Part shown: piece by piece, positions 15,101 to 31,872 of the stretch | How positions within the stretch are numbered: position 1 is the stretch's first letter | How the letters are laid out: each line of letters begins with the position of its first letter | From: Antedon mediterranea | Taxonomy: Eukaryota; Echinodermata; Crinoidea; Comatulida; Antedonidae | NCBI RefSeq assembly: GCF_964355755.1 | Contig: NC_092673.1 | Location: 21,581,001-21,645,000 of the forward strand | Reading direction: 5' to 3' | DNA length: 64,000 nucleotides | The notes under the pieces: generated by a model | What the model was told of the DNA's origin: nothing | Databases searched by the model: none | What the model saw: the letters and a program-made list of their open reading frames with translations, nothing else | Position numbers and translations under genes: made by a program

Positions 15101-18100
15101 TATTTAGATGTAAACAGTTGGTTTGTATTGTACAAATATATTTATTATGTACATTGATTTTGCAATTTTATACAATAACGTTTCCAATATTTGTGAAAAT
15201 GCAGGTTAAAGTCTATTGTCTCTAGAGGAATAAAAACTAAGTTTCTCAGCAAAATCTCTACGCTGTACTAACACTACCTAAACAAATCAGTTTTCCTAAT
15301 TTCATTTTACGCAGATTCATTTCACTTTATTGTGCCGCTATTCCTTGTAGCTGTTTATACACAATTTTCTCACCCCAACAAACAAATCAAACTTTACTGC
15401 TAGCTGGGGATGCATGTTCCACAATGCCGCAAGAAATGGAAGCTGAATACTCTCATAGAAGCTTAATTTCTTGACAGTCTAAGAAAGCTAAACGGCTTTA
15501 CCTGATCTACCTCCTGGGATACACCCTCAGGTCAGTAATGACCTAAAATGCTGTGATCTTATTTGGGATCAAGAGTGCGATAATTTTCATATCAACTTAA
15601 GACAATTTATACCGTATCCCGCAAGTATTTACTCATTCTATGACCTTCCAGCACACTCAAACACACCTGTACAATTCACCAATGATAGGTTCTTATTTCT
15701 TTAACATTACTTTATACACAGTGACAACACATTACATAATATACAGGTATATTGGGGAAATACCTAATAATTAATGACAAGTGTTAATAACAATAATTTA
15801 TTGGAAACTTCACTTTTACAACAGTGACACACTTTGATGATAAAGGTGCGTCCAAATAATAACTTAAAATTTAACAAAATAAATGAAAAAATTAACAATA
15901 ACATGTTGTGTGAAATATACAACATTAGAGGCAAAACAAAATTAGACGCACATTCAAAGGCTAAAAAATAGCAGTGGATTTCAATGGAGATACACAAATA
16001 AGAAAAAACTACATCAAAATAAAACAGCAAGAAAGAAAGTGCAACCAAGATTTAAAGAAAAAACTAATCCTGTGTCATGGCTAATGACAGTATAGACACT
16101 ATGGTAAAAAAAATTTAAATTTGAGTAAATTAAAAATGGTTTCCATTTTAGAAAAGTAAAATTCAGTTAAAATTGAAATATTTTCTTCATTTATAATGAA
16201 ATAGTAAATCACAAAAAAAGTCCAAAATCCAGGACTTTAACAACTTTATCAAATATCAGTTTAAATCAACTTGTTATTTCTGTTTGAACTTTCTAAATTT
16301 AGCATACAAGTCATCAGTAGAGAATGCTTAATTTTAATTTTGCCTAAAAGCAAGAACTTGTTGCCTGGAGGCGTGACACATAAGACACGGTTTGGGCAAC
16401 AAAATCGTAATAGATACAAGTGTTAGTCAATATAATCAGAAGTTGATACTGGCGTTCACCCCAGAGGACCGCTTCTCATGCCTTTGTTGCGTTTTACTAA
16501 TATCAAAAGAAATGACAAGCCTAGCTGTGTGCGGCTTCACTTGTTGATCGTAAACACATCATCTAGGTGTTTTGTGTTTATTTATACCATACTGATGGAT
16601 ATCATATGAGGCCCTGTCATTATCAGTTTAAATTAATGCTAAAAATATATCAAAAAATAAATTCACAAAAAGAAACGAAATTATACAAATTCTATTCATG
16701 GTAAAGGAACAATAACCACATGAGTTGAGATAAATTTGAATTGAATGACGCTGTAGATTCCAAGTAAATAGCTTCAAAATGATGGAAAACTATAAAAGGT
16801 TCCTCGATATACATTTATGCAAATTAAACTGTTATAAAGCAGTTATAATTGCATTATAAACAAAATTTGAATGTAGAATTCAGTTAAAAGTTGAAATATT
16901 TGTATTTGTTTATACTGGACGACCTCTTCAGTCAAAGACTAGTCTCCCAGAGGGCCCAGTTATGATCAGTGGCTGTGATGTACTAGTACACTGAAGTCAC
17001 GCCCTATTCATCTCGAAAGATGTAGACATAGACATAGCCATACTTTATTGTCACATAATAATTATAAAATGTGAGACTCGGCTCCCCGTTACATTCGTAA
17101 TAAAAAACACCATATAAAAACATTAATACAATTCGATATAAGTCAAATACATGTAGGCCTATGTACAGTTCATTAAAAGTAATTACAGTAATTATCTTAC
17201 AAATTGTTTGTTAAAGAGACGAATTGAGGAGGGAATAAAGGAGTTGTTAAACCTATTTGTTTTTGTCAAAGGATGACGTAGTCTACCAGATCTGCACATA
17301 ACAAACGAACTATGCAAGGGATGGGCAGAATCGGATAATAGGGAGTTTTCGCAATCTTACGAATACGATAACGAAATCGGATATGCCACGCACACGTATT
17401 CGTTTTTCGTAAGCCAGTAAAAATCTGTTTCGCATGCCAACAAAATATTGAGGGCGCTGTCCAAAATATGACTGCCGTAAATTTGAGCGTAGCGCAGGTA
17501 CGTGTTGCTTGGTGCTTGGCTGCTTGGGCCTAGCGTAACATCAAGGCGAGTGAGGACTTTAAAAACTGCTATTTATCAAAATTGACCTGGCATTTTAGTA
17601 AATTACTTTAGTAAATTACTTTCATTTCAATAAAAGTATAATTATATTATAATCATGAATCATTCCTGATTCAAATGTAAAATGTGCAAAATAGATCAAA
17701 AACTATACTCGTTTTGTAGTTACGAATATGACTGGTGATATTCGTCAACACGAATACGCTTTACGAATATGAAATGGGGATCAGCTCAAAAGTTTCACAA
17801 ATGTGTATTCGTAAGGTTGCGAAACCTCCCTATTATGACTTTGGCTTTAGCCAACATCAATTCATTATACATGCTATCTAAATCCTCAGATTTGGTATCA
17901 ATAATTTTATCTGCTTTCCTTATAATTATAACTCGATAAAGTTTGTATTTGTTCTTATTGGTAAGGCCGTTATACCAGATACTACAACAGAGAGTCATAA
18001 CTGATTTAACAACAGAATCATAAAATAATTTCATTATAACGGTATTCACCTTAAAACTTCTCATCTTTCTTAGAAAGTTGTTTTAAAGTGCACATGAGCT

Positions 18101-18732
18101 AGATGTGTAAACTGGACCTACGGTTTAGTCCTTATCCAAGAACACGGAGAGAATGAGCCTCGAACCCTTGTCGATGTTATGGCTACGTAATAACGGTTCC
18201 ACTGTCTTAACCGCTCGGACACTCACTCAGTCATCAATGACTGCATTTGTTTTTAAATTATTCAGTATAATCCGAGTAGAAAATTTAAAAAATGTGTTTC
18301 ATATTATATTTACAGCAGGGAATTAAGAGTGATATTAATAGTAATTTCACTCTTCCCTGATTTACAGTATCTCTTTCTATCTATATATGAATCCAAAGGC
18401 AAATTACTGAAAAAATGACAAAGCTATGGGTATCAGTGGCTGGATCTCAATGGAGATACAACAAAAAAAGTGAAAATCTAAATCAAAACAATAAGTAAAA
18501 AAGCCAGAAAAGTTAGCAGAGCTTTCGGGCAACACTAGCCATTCATCAGTGCAAGTGATGTATACATGTATATATCATATATATATGTCATTCATTCTTG
18601 TTATGAGATGGGTGTGTCTCAAGTGAGATGGGTGTGTCTCAAATGAGCCGGTGTACTTAAAATCTGTACCTGAACATATATATCATCTTCAATGTTTCCT
18701 TTTGCGGCTTTCAATAACAAGACTTTCTTCAT
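200..18732 (-). CDS. UROS: Uroporphyrinogen-III synthase, 7 coding exons, complete
   Basis: Cyclises hydroxymethylbilane to uroporphyrinogen III with inversion of ring D, the fourth step of haem synthesis, in the cytosol. Exons in coding order: 18670-18732, 14740-14920, 14007-14156, 12737-12820, 11170-11255, 8543-8638, 200-313; all junctions are GT/AG and phases agree, giving 257 aa against about 265 in human. The first exon reads MKKVLLLKAAKGN, matching the family N-terminus. YVVGNAT lies at residues 97-103, LVFPCGN at 140-146, the TVYES segment with the conserved tyrosine at about 169, then a FFSPSG loop and IGPTT near the C-terminus. The start was chosen because the exon opens with this conserved beta strand and splices in phase 0. 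The gene is head-to-head with BCCIP. Introns are large (up to 8.2 kb) and hold three minisatellites and a nested transposon block. No 5' non-coding exon was identified. Confidence 0.95.
1041..1280. repeat. Degenerate tandem repeat, about 17-20 bp unit
   Basis: Imperfect units of the type GGTTTCACACTGAGGGT, alternating with GGTTCACACAGAGGGT, are repeated about a dozen times. It lies in the last UROS intron (314-8542). No coding potential is seen. Confidence 0.85.
4545..4630. mobile_element. Fragment of a CAGTGGCGTA-type short repeat
   Basis: The segment with GGCGTAATGGCTAATCCCAG and GGGGCCCAGAATATGAGCA resembles the repeats at 26236-26375 and, inverted, at about 5945-6175. All three share the order: inverted-repeat end, GGGACCCCAGAGC-like core, GAGCA-CCCAATGCAA block. 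This copy is truncated. Confidence 0.5.
5521..5837. mobile_element. Complete MITE with about 29-bp TIRs (GTATAAGTCGCAC type)
   Basis: The left end reads TACTGTATATTTCGGTGTAT continuing into AAGTCGCAC; the right end is its near-perfect inverse (GTGCGACTTATACACCAAAA then TATACGGTA). Internal GTGTATAAGACGCACC boxes repeat at about 5551, 5608 and 5760. TA at both extremes fits a TA target duplication. It has no coding capacity. It sits in the last UROS intron. Confidence 0.85.
5945..6175. mobile_element. Inverted copy of the CAGTGGCGTA-type repeat
   Basis: Read on the minus strand it opens CAGTAGCGTAGAGCC, continues CACTGGCTAAACCCAGGGGC and ends near GCATTATGCCACTAT, parallel to the copy at 26236-26375. 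Longer than that copy, with additional internal sequence. Confidence 0.5.
7100..7835. repeat. Minisatellite, about 15-bp unit (GTAACTTGTTAATGT)
   Basis: More than 40 units of GTAACTTGTTAATG(C/T/G)T with variants such as GTAACTAGTAATGTT, interrupted near 7576-7600. It lies in the last UROS intron, about 0.7 kb from the acceptor-side exon at 8543-8638. Confidence 0.95.
8990..9119 (+). mobile_element. Short MITE copy, AAGCTCTGTCTACAC family, left end truncated
   Basis: Contains the family core GTGCCCATATATGGACATGATG and a right end GATAGTGTAGACAGAGCTTA. It has about two CATATTTGGGCA-type internal units. The left terminal repeat is mostly lost. UROS intron between exons 11170-11255 and 8543-8638. 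Confidence 0.8.
9810..10127 (+). mobile_element. SINE ending in a GCACTATATAAAT tail
   Basis: The segment ends GCGCAAAGAGACATCG..AGCACTATATAAATCTAT and a TATTATTATT-like run. This is the usual 3' end of many marine-invertebrate tRNA-derived SINEs, and related tails occur at 23160-23202, 43640-43700 and 63540-63600. The 5' head is diverged and its limit uncertain. Confidence 0.5.
10155..10330 (+). mobile_element. Short MITE copy, AAGCTCTGTCTACAC family
   Basis: Core GTGCCCATATATGGACATGA followed by three CATATTTGGGCATATCACTA-type units and an end reading GATAGTGTAGACCAAGCTTT. The left end is diverged. In the same UROS intron as the copy at 8990-9119. Confidence 0.8.
11325..11970. repeat. Minisatellite, GGTATTGGTGGGGAGTT units, with two hairpins
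   Basis: Repeats of GGTATTGGTATTGATAGGGA and GGGGAGTTGGTATTGGT alternate for about 650 bp. Long frames on both strands here are repeat shadows, not genes. Two AT-rich palindromes interrupt the array (11767-11798 and 11849-11890). It lies in a UROS intron (11256-12736), starting about 70 bp from exon 11170-11255. Confidence 0.95.
12991..13062 (+). tRNA. tRNA-like sequence, probable pseudogene or SINE head
   Basis: Seventy-two bases with tRNA layout: GTGGTATAATGGTTAGG matches a D-arm/A-box, the anticodon stem TCTGC/GCAGA is perfect with loop ATATCAA (apparent anticodon AUC), and the T arm CCGGG/CTTGG pairs with two wobbles. The T loop lacks the usual TTCGA and the acceptor stem (GCCCCAG with TTTCCTC) does not pair, so it is unlikely to make a working tRNA. 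In a UROS intron, opposite strand. Confidence 0.4.
13648..13783. mobile_element. Palindromic MITE-like element (TTGTCTAG ends)
   Basis: The left part TTGTCTAG..GGCAAATTCTA and the right part TAGAATTTGCCTAGACAA form a long inverted repeat, with CACAGTGTCACATATG / CACATGTGATCCTGT continuing the pairing inward. Non-coding; UROS intron. Confidence 0.55.
14225..14695. repeat. Tandem repeat built on palindrome CTCAATTGAG
   Basis: Units such as CTCAATTGAGTGTGAGTCAA alternate with CTCAATTGAGTCTGAGTTAA. A higher-order unit of about 62-65 bp, including CCTACAGTATCTCAATCG, repeats three times between about 14400 and 14560. It lies 45 bp from the UROS exon 14740-14920 and 70 bp from 14007-14156, filling that intron. 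Confidence 0.95.
17025..18072 (-). mobile_element. Non-LTR retrotransposon (LINE) 3' fragment
   Basis: On the minus strand the right part (from 18064) encodes MRSFKVNTVIMKLFYDSVVK.. and ADKIIDTKSEDLD, resembling the C-terminal region after the reverse transcriptase of non-LTR elements. After the embedded TIR element the frame resumes as SDSAHPLHSSFVMCRSGRLR..TNRFNNSFIPSSIRLFN, the usual terminal block. It ends in a short ATGTCT repeat tail. Flanked by a probable 9-10 bp target duplication GAAAGATGT/GAAAGTTGT (17015-17024, 18073-18082). 5'-truncated, non-functional. Confidence 0.8.
17338..17833 (+). mobile_element. TIR element (MITE), copy 1, TA target duplication
   Basis: The ends ATAGGGAG..CTCCCTAT are inverted and extend into TTCGCAATCTTACGAATACG / CGTATTCGTAAGGTTGCGAA. 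TA is duplicated at 17336-17337 and 17834-17835; removing the element and one TA restores the LINE reading frame (KVISDSAHPLH). It is 496 bp and non-coding. A related copy in the opposite orientation lies at 23874-24358. Confidence 0.9.
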
Positions 18733-20380
18733 TGTCTCTGACTTTGCTGAAAAACAGAAGAACGAATATTATCTGTTAGCTAATTACACGAAATATGAAT
18801 CTATGAAACTCTCTACCGTACCTAACTATGTTGTTCTTAGCACATCAATTAACTCATTCAAAAACAAATTTGACAGACAACAAACGCTAAGAGAAGAGGT
18901 AACCCTTACGAGTTTTAACTCACTGCGGTAACTGAGTAGGAAAAACATAACAAAATAAGTTAAACTATATCAGTCAGCACAGTTAACCACCGGCAGTTAA
19001 CCACAAAGCAGTAGTTGACTGTACCAATAATCACATGTTATTTTGGTCATGATAAAATACACTTATTCCCCGTTATTGGCGAATTTCTTTTTGCTTTTGG
19101 TTGGGTTTGGAAATAAAATATAATTTTGTATGGAGTGCCACAGTAATACTAATAGGTACACCTTTGCTTAACTTTATTAAAATCGTCTTTGAGTACAAAG
19201 GGTATGGTTAGGCAGGATACTCGAACATCGTCCGCACACAGATACCAAGTTTATTTAACCGAAACCCCCCAAAAAGCGAATGATGTTTAAATTATGCATT
19301 GGGAGAGGTGCGTCATGGGTCCCTCTTTTATAAAAAAATATATAATAATTAATAAATGAACAATGGTGTGTCAATATCTGTCACTTTACCATCCACCATA
19401 TCATGAACAACATGGTAATTGTTCTTCAAAATAGGTGCATCATGGTTACCTAAATAAAGGTAAGTCACCTTTTTTACGCATGGGTGTGTCATGGTATTCA
19501 TAAGGTATGACGCACATCGGACAAATGATGCACCTCTCCTGGGGGTTGTATTAGTATAGTGGGTTATACAATTGTATTACAAAGTACATTTTCTACATCA
19601 TAGCAGGGCTTTTTTATACAAACTAGACATTGATTTTAATCACAACCAAAATAAAACGAGACATCATAAACTACGACCGTGCCAATAGAAAAGATTGACT
19701 GTGCCGATAGTCACTTCCCTTACAGTGGTACCATACCCTGCTTGCCTACCTAGGCCTAGGCTATCAGCATGTACTGTACTCACAAGCTAGCACAAACAAG
19801 TACCGGTTAGGTCAGGCTAGCTTTTAGATTTGGCAGGCAGGGACAGGCCGCCTGTCGGGGAAAACCAGCAGTGGAGTTAGATTAGAAATAGAGTGCCAGT
19901 GTACTGTACTGATTGATGAGTGAGCTCTCTCGACTATACAAAATATCTGACTAGTTAGTTGGCTAGACCAGTGTTAATAATATCTTACTGCTGTTATTGC
20001 AATTTTTAAAGTTAAATCATAGTCAACTATTGACTATGGTTAAATGTACTGCGTTCGACGCGTACTATCGTACGTACGACGAGGAGCAGCAATCAAATCA
20101 AATTTTCCACACCTTTCTTGAAAATTAGCGTCTGCTTTTTTTCCGTTTAAAAAAAATATATGTATTCAAAAATATTTTTAAAGTATATCGGTTATATTCT
20201 GCAGTGTTTAGCACTTACAAATTATTTATTAAAAGCTTATTTTTATTTTATATCCCTTTTTTGTAACATTTAACAATAAAAACTTAATAAACGGTTCATA
20301 TTAAAAATATTTATATTTATCAATCTCATTTCAGAAAATACCGCCGCCACACGTGTTTACAAATTAAAAACAAAACAAAC
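18733..20380. other. UROS-BCCIP shared 5' intergenic region
   Basis: A 1.65 kb stretch separates the two divergent start codons and must hold both promoters and any UROS 5' non-coding exon. CG-containing sequence concentrates at 20045-20085. No TATA box is convincingly placed. No other gene is seen; short GTGCGTCATGG/GTGCATCATGG motifs recur at 19305-19535. Confidence 0.6.
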
Positions 20381-23300
20381 ATGTCGTCTTACGGTAAAAA
20401 ACGGCGTGTGAATGAAAATAAAGTAGAAGAGGCTGATAAGCCAGAAGAAGACAGTTCGGAAGATGAAATAGAAAATATCGATGATGAAGAATCTGATTCT
20501 GATGTTGAAATTAATGAGGTAACATTAAATATCATCCCTACTATTGCTAGGCCAACAACCACGAGGTAGCTAGCATATGGATGACGTCGATGAGTGCAAG
20601 AACGCCCTGGCTCCGCCTGGCTGCTTCTTGCTCTGCTTGGTAGGCCTACCCGGCAATAGGCTAGGTCGTTTCGTATTATTTTAATATTAAAATTAATCAA
20701 ATTTATAATAATCTAAACAGGCTAAAAATTGCAATGACCATAAAAGTATTGATGATAATCGAAAATAAAATAGGATCGGTTAAATGTCAATAAAATTAAA
20801 ACATTTGTTTTGTCTAATAATAATATTAATAAAAATGTCATGAATTTATGTTTTCTATTTATTAGCCTACACAAAGGGTAGGTGCACTGTCAATTACATG
20901 CAAATTTTATCATACATGCTGACCATAAGCCTACTTCTGTATAAATAGGACCTAGGCTAGTTAGTAATTGCACAGATAGCCAAATGAAATAATTTTAATA
21001 ATGATACATAAATTTGAATTAATCTTTTTTAAGGAAGTCCAGATAGAATTTGAAGCCTTACCGCCACAACCAGGGGATGCTGATGGCATTACTCGACTTT
21101 TACAACAGGTTTGCATTTTCCCTTTTCAAATCATCATATCGCAGACCAGTTAGTTCGTTTATTTATTATTACCCCAAATGTATATAGTATTTTCACAGAA
21201 AGAAAGGATTAACTGATCCATTACCAAGCAAGTATAAGACAAAAAATACAAAACATAACACCTTTTTTTTAAAATTATTATTTATTTATACTGACCTCTT
21301 CAGTCAAAGACTGGTCTCCCAGAGGGCCCAGTTATGATCAGTGGAAGTGCACACGAGCTAGATGTACACTGAACCTATGGTTTATAGTCCTTAATCCTTA
21401 TCCGAGACCGAGAAGACTTGTTCTACCACCAGAACCATGAAGCGACTGAGCCTCGAACCCTTGCTGATGTTATGGCTATGTAATTACGGTCCCACTGTCC
21501 GCTTGGCCACTCACTTAACCATAGTTAGTTAACCACTGCCTAAACAGTACAGTGCTGTAAAAGTTACAAAAGAGGCAAAAAAGGATGTTATACTCTTCTT
21601 CTCCCTCCTCCTTCTTCTCCCTCCTCCTTCTTCTTCTCCCTCCTCCTTCTTCTTCTCCCTCCTCCTCCTTCACTTTCAATAATTTTGTATGAATATATAT
21701 TTTGTTATTCGCAACAGTTACTTACTTATATCTTGCACTAGTTATTTGGAAAAGCTCACATAGACTTAGGTGACTTAACAAAGACTATCCTGTCACAAGA
21801 TCATGTTGGAAGTGTTGTAAAGGTGAAGATTTCTTTTTATTGATTTCTTAACAATTTTACGCATTTAGTATAAATTTAATGTTTAAAAAATTACTAATAT
21901 AGAGGGCTTTAGGGAGAGATCTCGTGGGTTGAGGATGGAGAGACTCATGTTTTAGATTATTATGTTAAAACAACCCAATAAAGTGTTGTATTTGTAACTG
22001 GATATCAAATCTCTGTATGATTGATAACTACCATGATACGCTGTTCAAAGGGTACACTATTACTATTCATTTATAGCAAAGCGCTGATCAGTTAGCAGAG
22101 GATAGCGACCAAGATGATGATGAAAGCGAAGACGATATTTTTGGATTCATATCAGTAATCAATATTACCAAAAAGGTGAGAATATTTACAATAACATTTT
22201 GATATTTTTGGTCCAAAATAAACATTATATATATATTTCATTGCATAAATTAATTAAAAAGCTGGAAAAGTGTCATTGTATATATTTTTCATTTTATTTG
22301 TATTTTCTAGGAATCGCCAAGCACAAATCAATTAAAAAACTGGATCTTCGATAAATGTAAAAAGTGTGGTACACAATCAGATAATGACCAACTAAATTCG
22401 GTTCTAGAGGGCGGTAAACACTCGGTTGGATTTCTAATAACAGAACGCTTTATCAACATTCCACCACAGTTAGCATTACCGCTTCATAAAAGTTTACAGT
22501 ATGTTTCATCACATTGTTTTAATTCTACGTTCTTTCGGATATTCGAAAGAAAAATGTACAATTTTCTTAAAATTATATATAGATATCATTAATAACAAAA
22601 CAACATTTATATAATATAAAACTTTTTTTAAAGGAAAGATTTGGGGTTAGCAAGTCAGAAGAGTCCAAAGTTTAACTTTGATTATTACTTAATGATCAGT
22701 AAAACATTTAAAAGTCCAGAAAGCTCTGCATCTTCAAAAACCAGCAAACAAGGGAAGGAGTCCAAAGATGAAATTGCATTGTTTGCAAATGCAGAAGACG
22801 AGTACTTTCACGAGGTAGAAATGTATGCCTTACTACTCCCTCAAAAACCCATTTGTATCCTTTGTTCCCGGAAATCATCCATCCCTATAACAATCCCAAT
22901 CAAAGTAACTTTAAGAGCTTTGTGAGGGCATGTGGTGCAGTTTGTTAGACGCGGGATTAGAGATCGTGGTGCGAATCCAACTCTCGCTGCATTAATTGTA
23001 TCCTTAGGAAAGACATTTTACTTACATTTGCCTCTCTCCACTCAGGTGTACCGTTTAAACCAAGACGCAACTTTGCACTGATTATTAACTGCATTATTAT
23101 GGGAGTATGTTTCCATGCGTGTTTGATCCAAAAAAATGGCCGGGGTGGTAATGTGCAGCGCATTGAGAGCGTGCTCATACAAGAATTAACTATTATTATT
23201 GTTAAGATTTTGAACTACAGTTGGTTTTAAACTGTATTTGTACCTGTATGCAAAACCACAATATAATTAAAGTTTAACACCTGTAGTGTTTGTGGGATAT

Positions 23301-23858
23301 TTATTTTTTGCAGTTCATAGAATTAGTAGACTTGACCTTGGTGGTAAAATACTTTTGATAAGTTGTTGAAATTAAATTAACTGGATATTTGGTACGCCAT
23401 TTGAACTTGAAAATAAAATTAGTCTTTTTAGGAGTGTGAGAGTTTAACCAGAAATCTTGGGAGACTCTAGGGAAATTCTAGAAACTTGGGAGGTCTGAAT
23501 AATAATCTCACAAAACATTTCTTGGAAAGTAAAACAAACTGAAGTGAAAAATAAGTTCACCAAACTTTTAAAGTGTAGGCTACTCTAGACACGTACACAT
23601 TAAATGAGGCATATCAACAGCTAAATATTGATTAACGTTCCATTCAACTCATTTATTGTTATACAATATTTTTTATTATACTCATAGGAATCGATGTTGT
23701 CGTTCAGTTTTCCTGTTTCAGAAGAAGGTAACCTAGCTGTTGGTGGAAAGTGGTCGGGAGACGATACTGAACTGAATGTCTACAGAACAGTCATGTTAAT
23801 ACCAACAACAGCAATTAAACCCATCATAGCAAAGATGGAAAAGACCTTAGCATTATAA
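20381..23858 (+). CDS. BCCIP: BRCA2 and CDKN1A-interacting protein, 7 exons, complete
   Basis: Member of the BCCIP/Bcp1 family. Known roles are binding BRCA2 and p21 in the nucleus and, in the yeast homologue, chaperoning ribosomal protein uL14. Exons: 20381-20518, 21034-21108, 21742-21822, 22077-22175, 22311-22498, 22634-22814, 23688-23858; phases agree and give 310 aa, close to human BCCIP beta (314). The N-terminus is basic then very acidic (EDEIENIDDEESDSDVEINE, ending at residue 46). Family motifs follow: IEFEAL, GITRLLQQLF, HVGSVVK, an acidic insert, DIFGFISVINI, VGFLITERFINIPPQLALP, ALFANAEDEYFHE, and VGGKWS..RTVMLIP near the C-terminus. The start ATG follows an in-frame-free leader and gives the expected short basic motif SSYGKKRR. 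Intron 2 contains a SINE and a pyrimidine tract; intron 6 contains a second SINE type. A MITE begins 16-17 bp after the stop codon. Confidence 0.95.
21281..21516 (-). mobile_element. tRNA-derived SINE, internally deleted copy
   Basis: Same family as 16908-18235: GACCTCTTCAGTCAAAGACT, CTCCCAGAGGGCCCAGTTAT and the tRNA-like head near 21440-21516. It lacks the GATGTACTAGTACAC..AAGATG middle block. In BCCIP intron 2. Confidence 0.8.
21590..21675. repeat. Pyrimidine tract, CTCCCTCCTCCTTCTT repeats
   Basis: Repeats of (CTTCTT)CTCCCTCCTCCTTCTT on the plus strand of BCCIP intron 2, just after the SINE and about 70 bp from exon 3 at 21742. A strictly polypyrimidine strand of this length could form triplex DNA and lies close to the splice acceptor. 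Confidence 0.9.
22922..23202 (+). mobile_element. tRNA-derived SINE, second family, in BCCIP intron 6
   Basis: The head GGGCATGTGGTGCAGTTTGT carries an A-box-like motif and GGTGCGAATCC a B-box-like motif 35 bp on. The body ends AGCGTGCTCATACAAGAATT followed by TATTATTATT. Full length about 280 bp, same strand as BCCIP. Confidence 0.75.
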
Positions 23859-23873
23859 GAAAACTACATAAAC

Positions 23874-24358
23874 AATAGGGAGGTTTCGCAACCTTACGAA
23901 TACGATAACGTCATACATTTGTGAAACTTTTGAGCTGATCCCCATTTCATATTCGTAAAGCGTATTCGTGTTGACGAATATCACCAGTCATATTCGTAAC
24001 TACAAAACGAGTATAGTTTTTGACCTATTTTGCACATTTTGCATTTGAATCAGGAATGATTCATGATTATAATATAATTATAGATTTATTGAAAGTAATT
24101 TACTAAAATGGCAAGTCAATTTTGATAAATAGCAGTTTTTAAAGTCCTCACTCGCTTTGATGTTACGCTAGGCCTAGGCAGCTGCCAAGCACCAAGTACC
24201 TGCGCTTCGCTCAAATTTACCGCAGTCATATTTTGGACGCGCCTCAATATTTCGTTGCCATGCGAAACAGATTTTTTTATGGCTTACGAAAACGAATACG
24301 TGTGCGTGACGTAGCCGTTTTCGTTATCGTATTCGTAAGATTGTGAAACCTCTCTATT
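23874..24358 (-). mobile_element. TIR element (MITE), copy 2, in the BCCIP 3' end
   Basis: Inverted relative to copy 1 at 17338-17833 and alignable to it along its whole 485 bp, with ATAGGGAGGTTTCGCAACCT at the left and AATCTTACGAATACG inverted at the right end. It begins 16-17 bp after the BCCIP stop codon. Flanks are CA/TG rather than a clean TA duplication. Confidence 0.9.
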
Positions 24359-24364
24359 GTCAAT

Positions 24365-24384
24365 AATAAAACATCCATAATAAA
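24365..24384 (+). promoter_or_regulatory. Candidate BCCIP polyadenylation signals
   Basis: Two AATAAA hexamers (24365-24370 and 24379-24384) follow directly after the MITE. They are the first AATAAA hexamers that I see after the BCCIP stop, so the mature 3' UTR probably includes the whole MITE. Cleavage site not determined. Confidence 0.5.
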
Positions 24385-25013
24385 TTGCGTGTCTAACTTT
24401 TTTTATGTACAGACAATGGTTTTTATTGGTCACTATGTTTTATTTAGAAATAATACGACATTTATTATTTTGTGTAGCCTATTTTAAGCAATAAAACTTA
24501 TTGTTGATTCAGTGTACACTGTATACTCATCTTTCATAAAGGTCTTATTTATGGACTATGATCCTACTACATTTTATAAAACAGTATTTAACATCCTAGT
24601 ATTTAAGCTTGGTTAACAAAGTGCTCAGTCTGCATTTCAGTGGCATGTATTTTCTGCGTGCAAAATGGATAAACAAATATAACACCGATCACATTAAACT
24701 ATACTTGTAAAACGTCAAACCTTCAACATCGGTGTAAATTACATTTACACAGTATGCATATTTGACAACACTAGCCACTTAAAAAACACTTTGCCTACTA
24801 TGAGTGTTAACGCCTATATACACTTGTGATGATATAGAATTTTAAGAACTCTCATAAAAACAAGAAGCTTGTTGTATATCCAGTTTAAAGGTGTATAAAT
24901 AACAACAAATTAACATATAGATAATATCCAGTATTTGGATGCGGTAAATTAGCTATTACAAATCAGCCTTGCATTATTTTCATTATTGTTCCCTTTCCTT
25001 AAAGAAGATTTTG

Positions 25014-31872
<6,859 letters not shown>

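Larger units (their letters stand above)
16908..18235 (-). mobile_element. tRNA-derived SINE, split by a LINE insertion
   Basis: The two halves are 16908-17024 and 18073-18235. On the minus strand the head (right side) reads as a Ser/Leu-like tRNA: AGTG-TCCGAGCGGTTAAGACA (A box) and GGGTTCGAGGCTC (B box). The body includes CTCCCAGAGGGCCCAGTTAT on the plus strand. Other copies (21281-21516, about 29905-30293, 60853-61128) run continuously across the point where this one is interrupted. UROS first intron. Confidence 0.8.

Noticed and set aside
18692-18931. 79-codon plus-strand frame
   Set aside because: Overlaps antisense the first UROS coding exon; no homology recognised.
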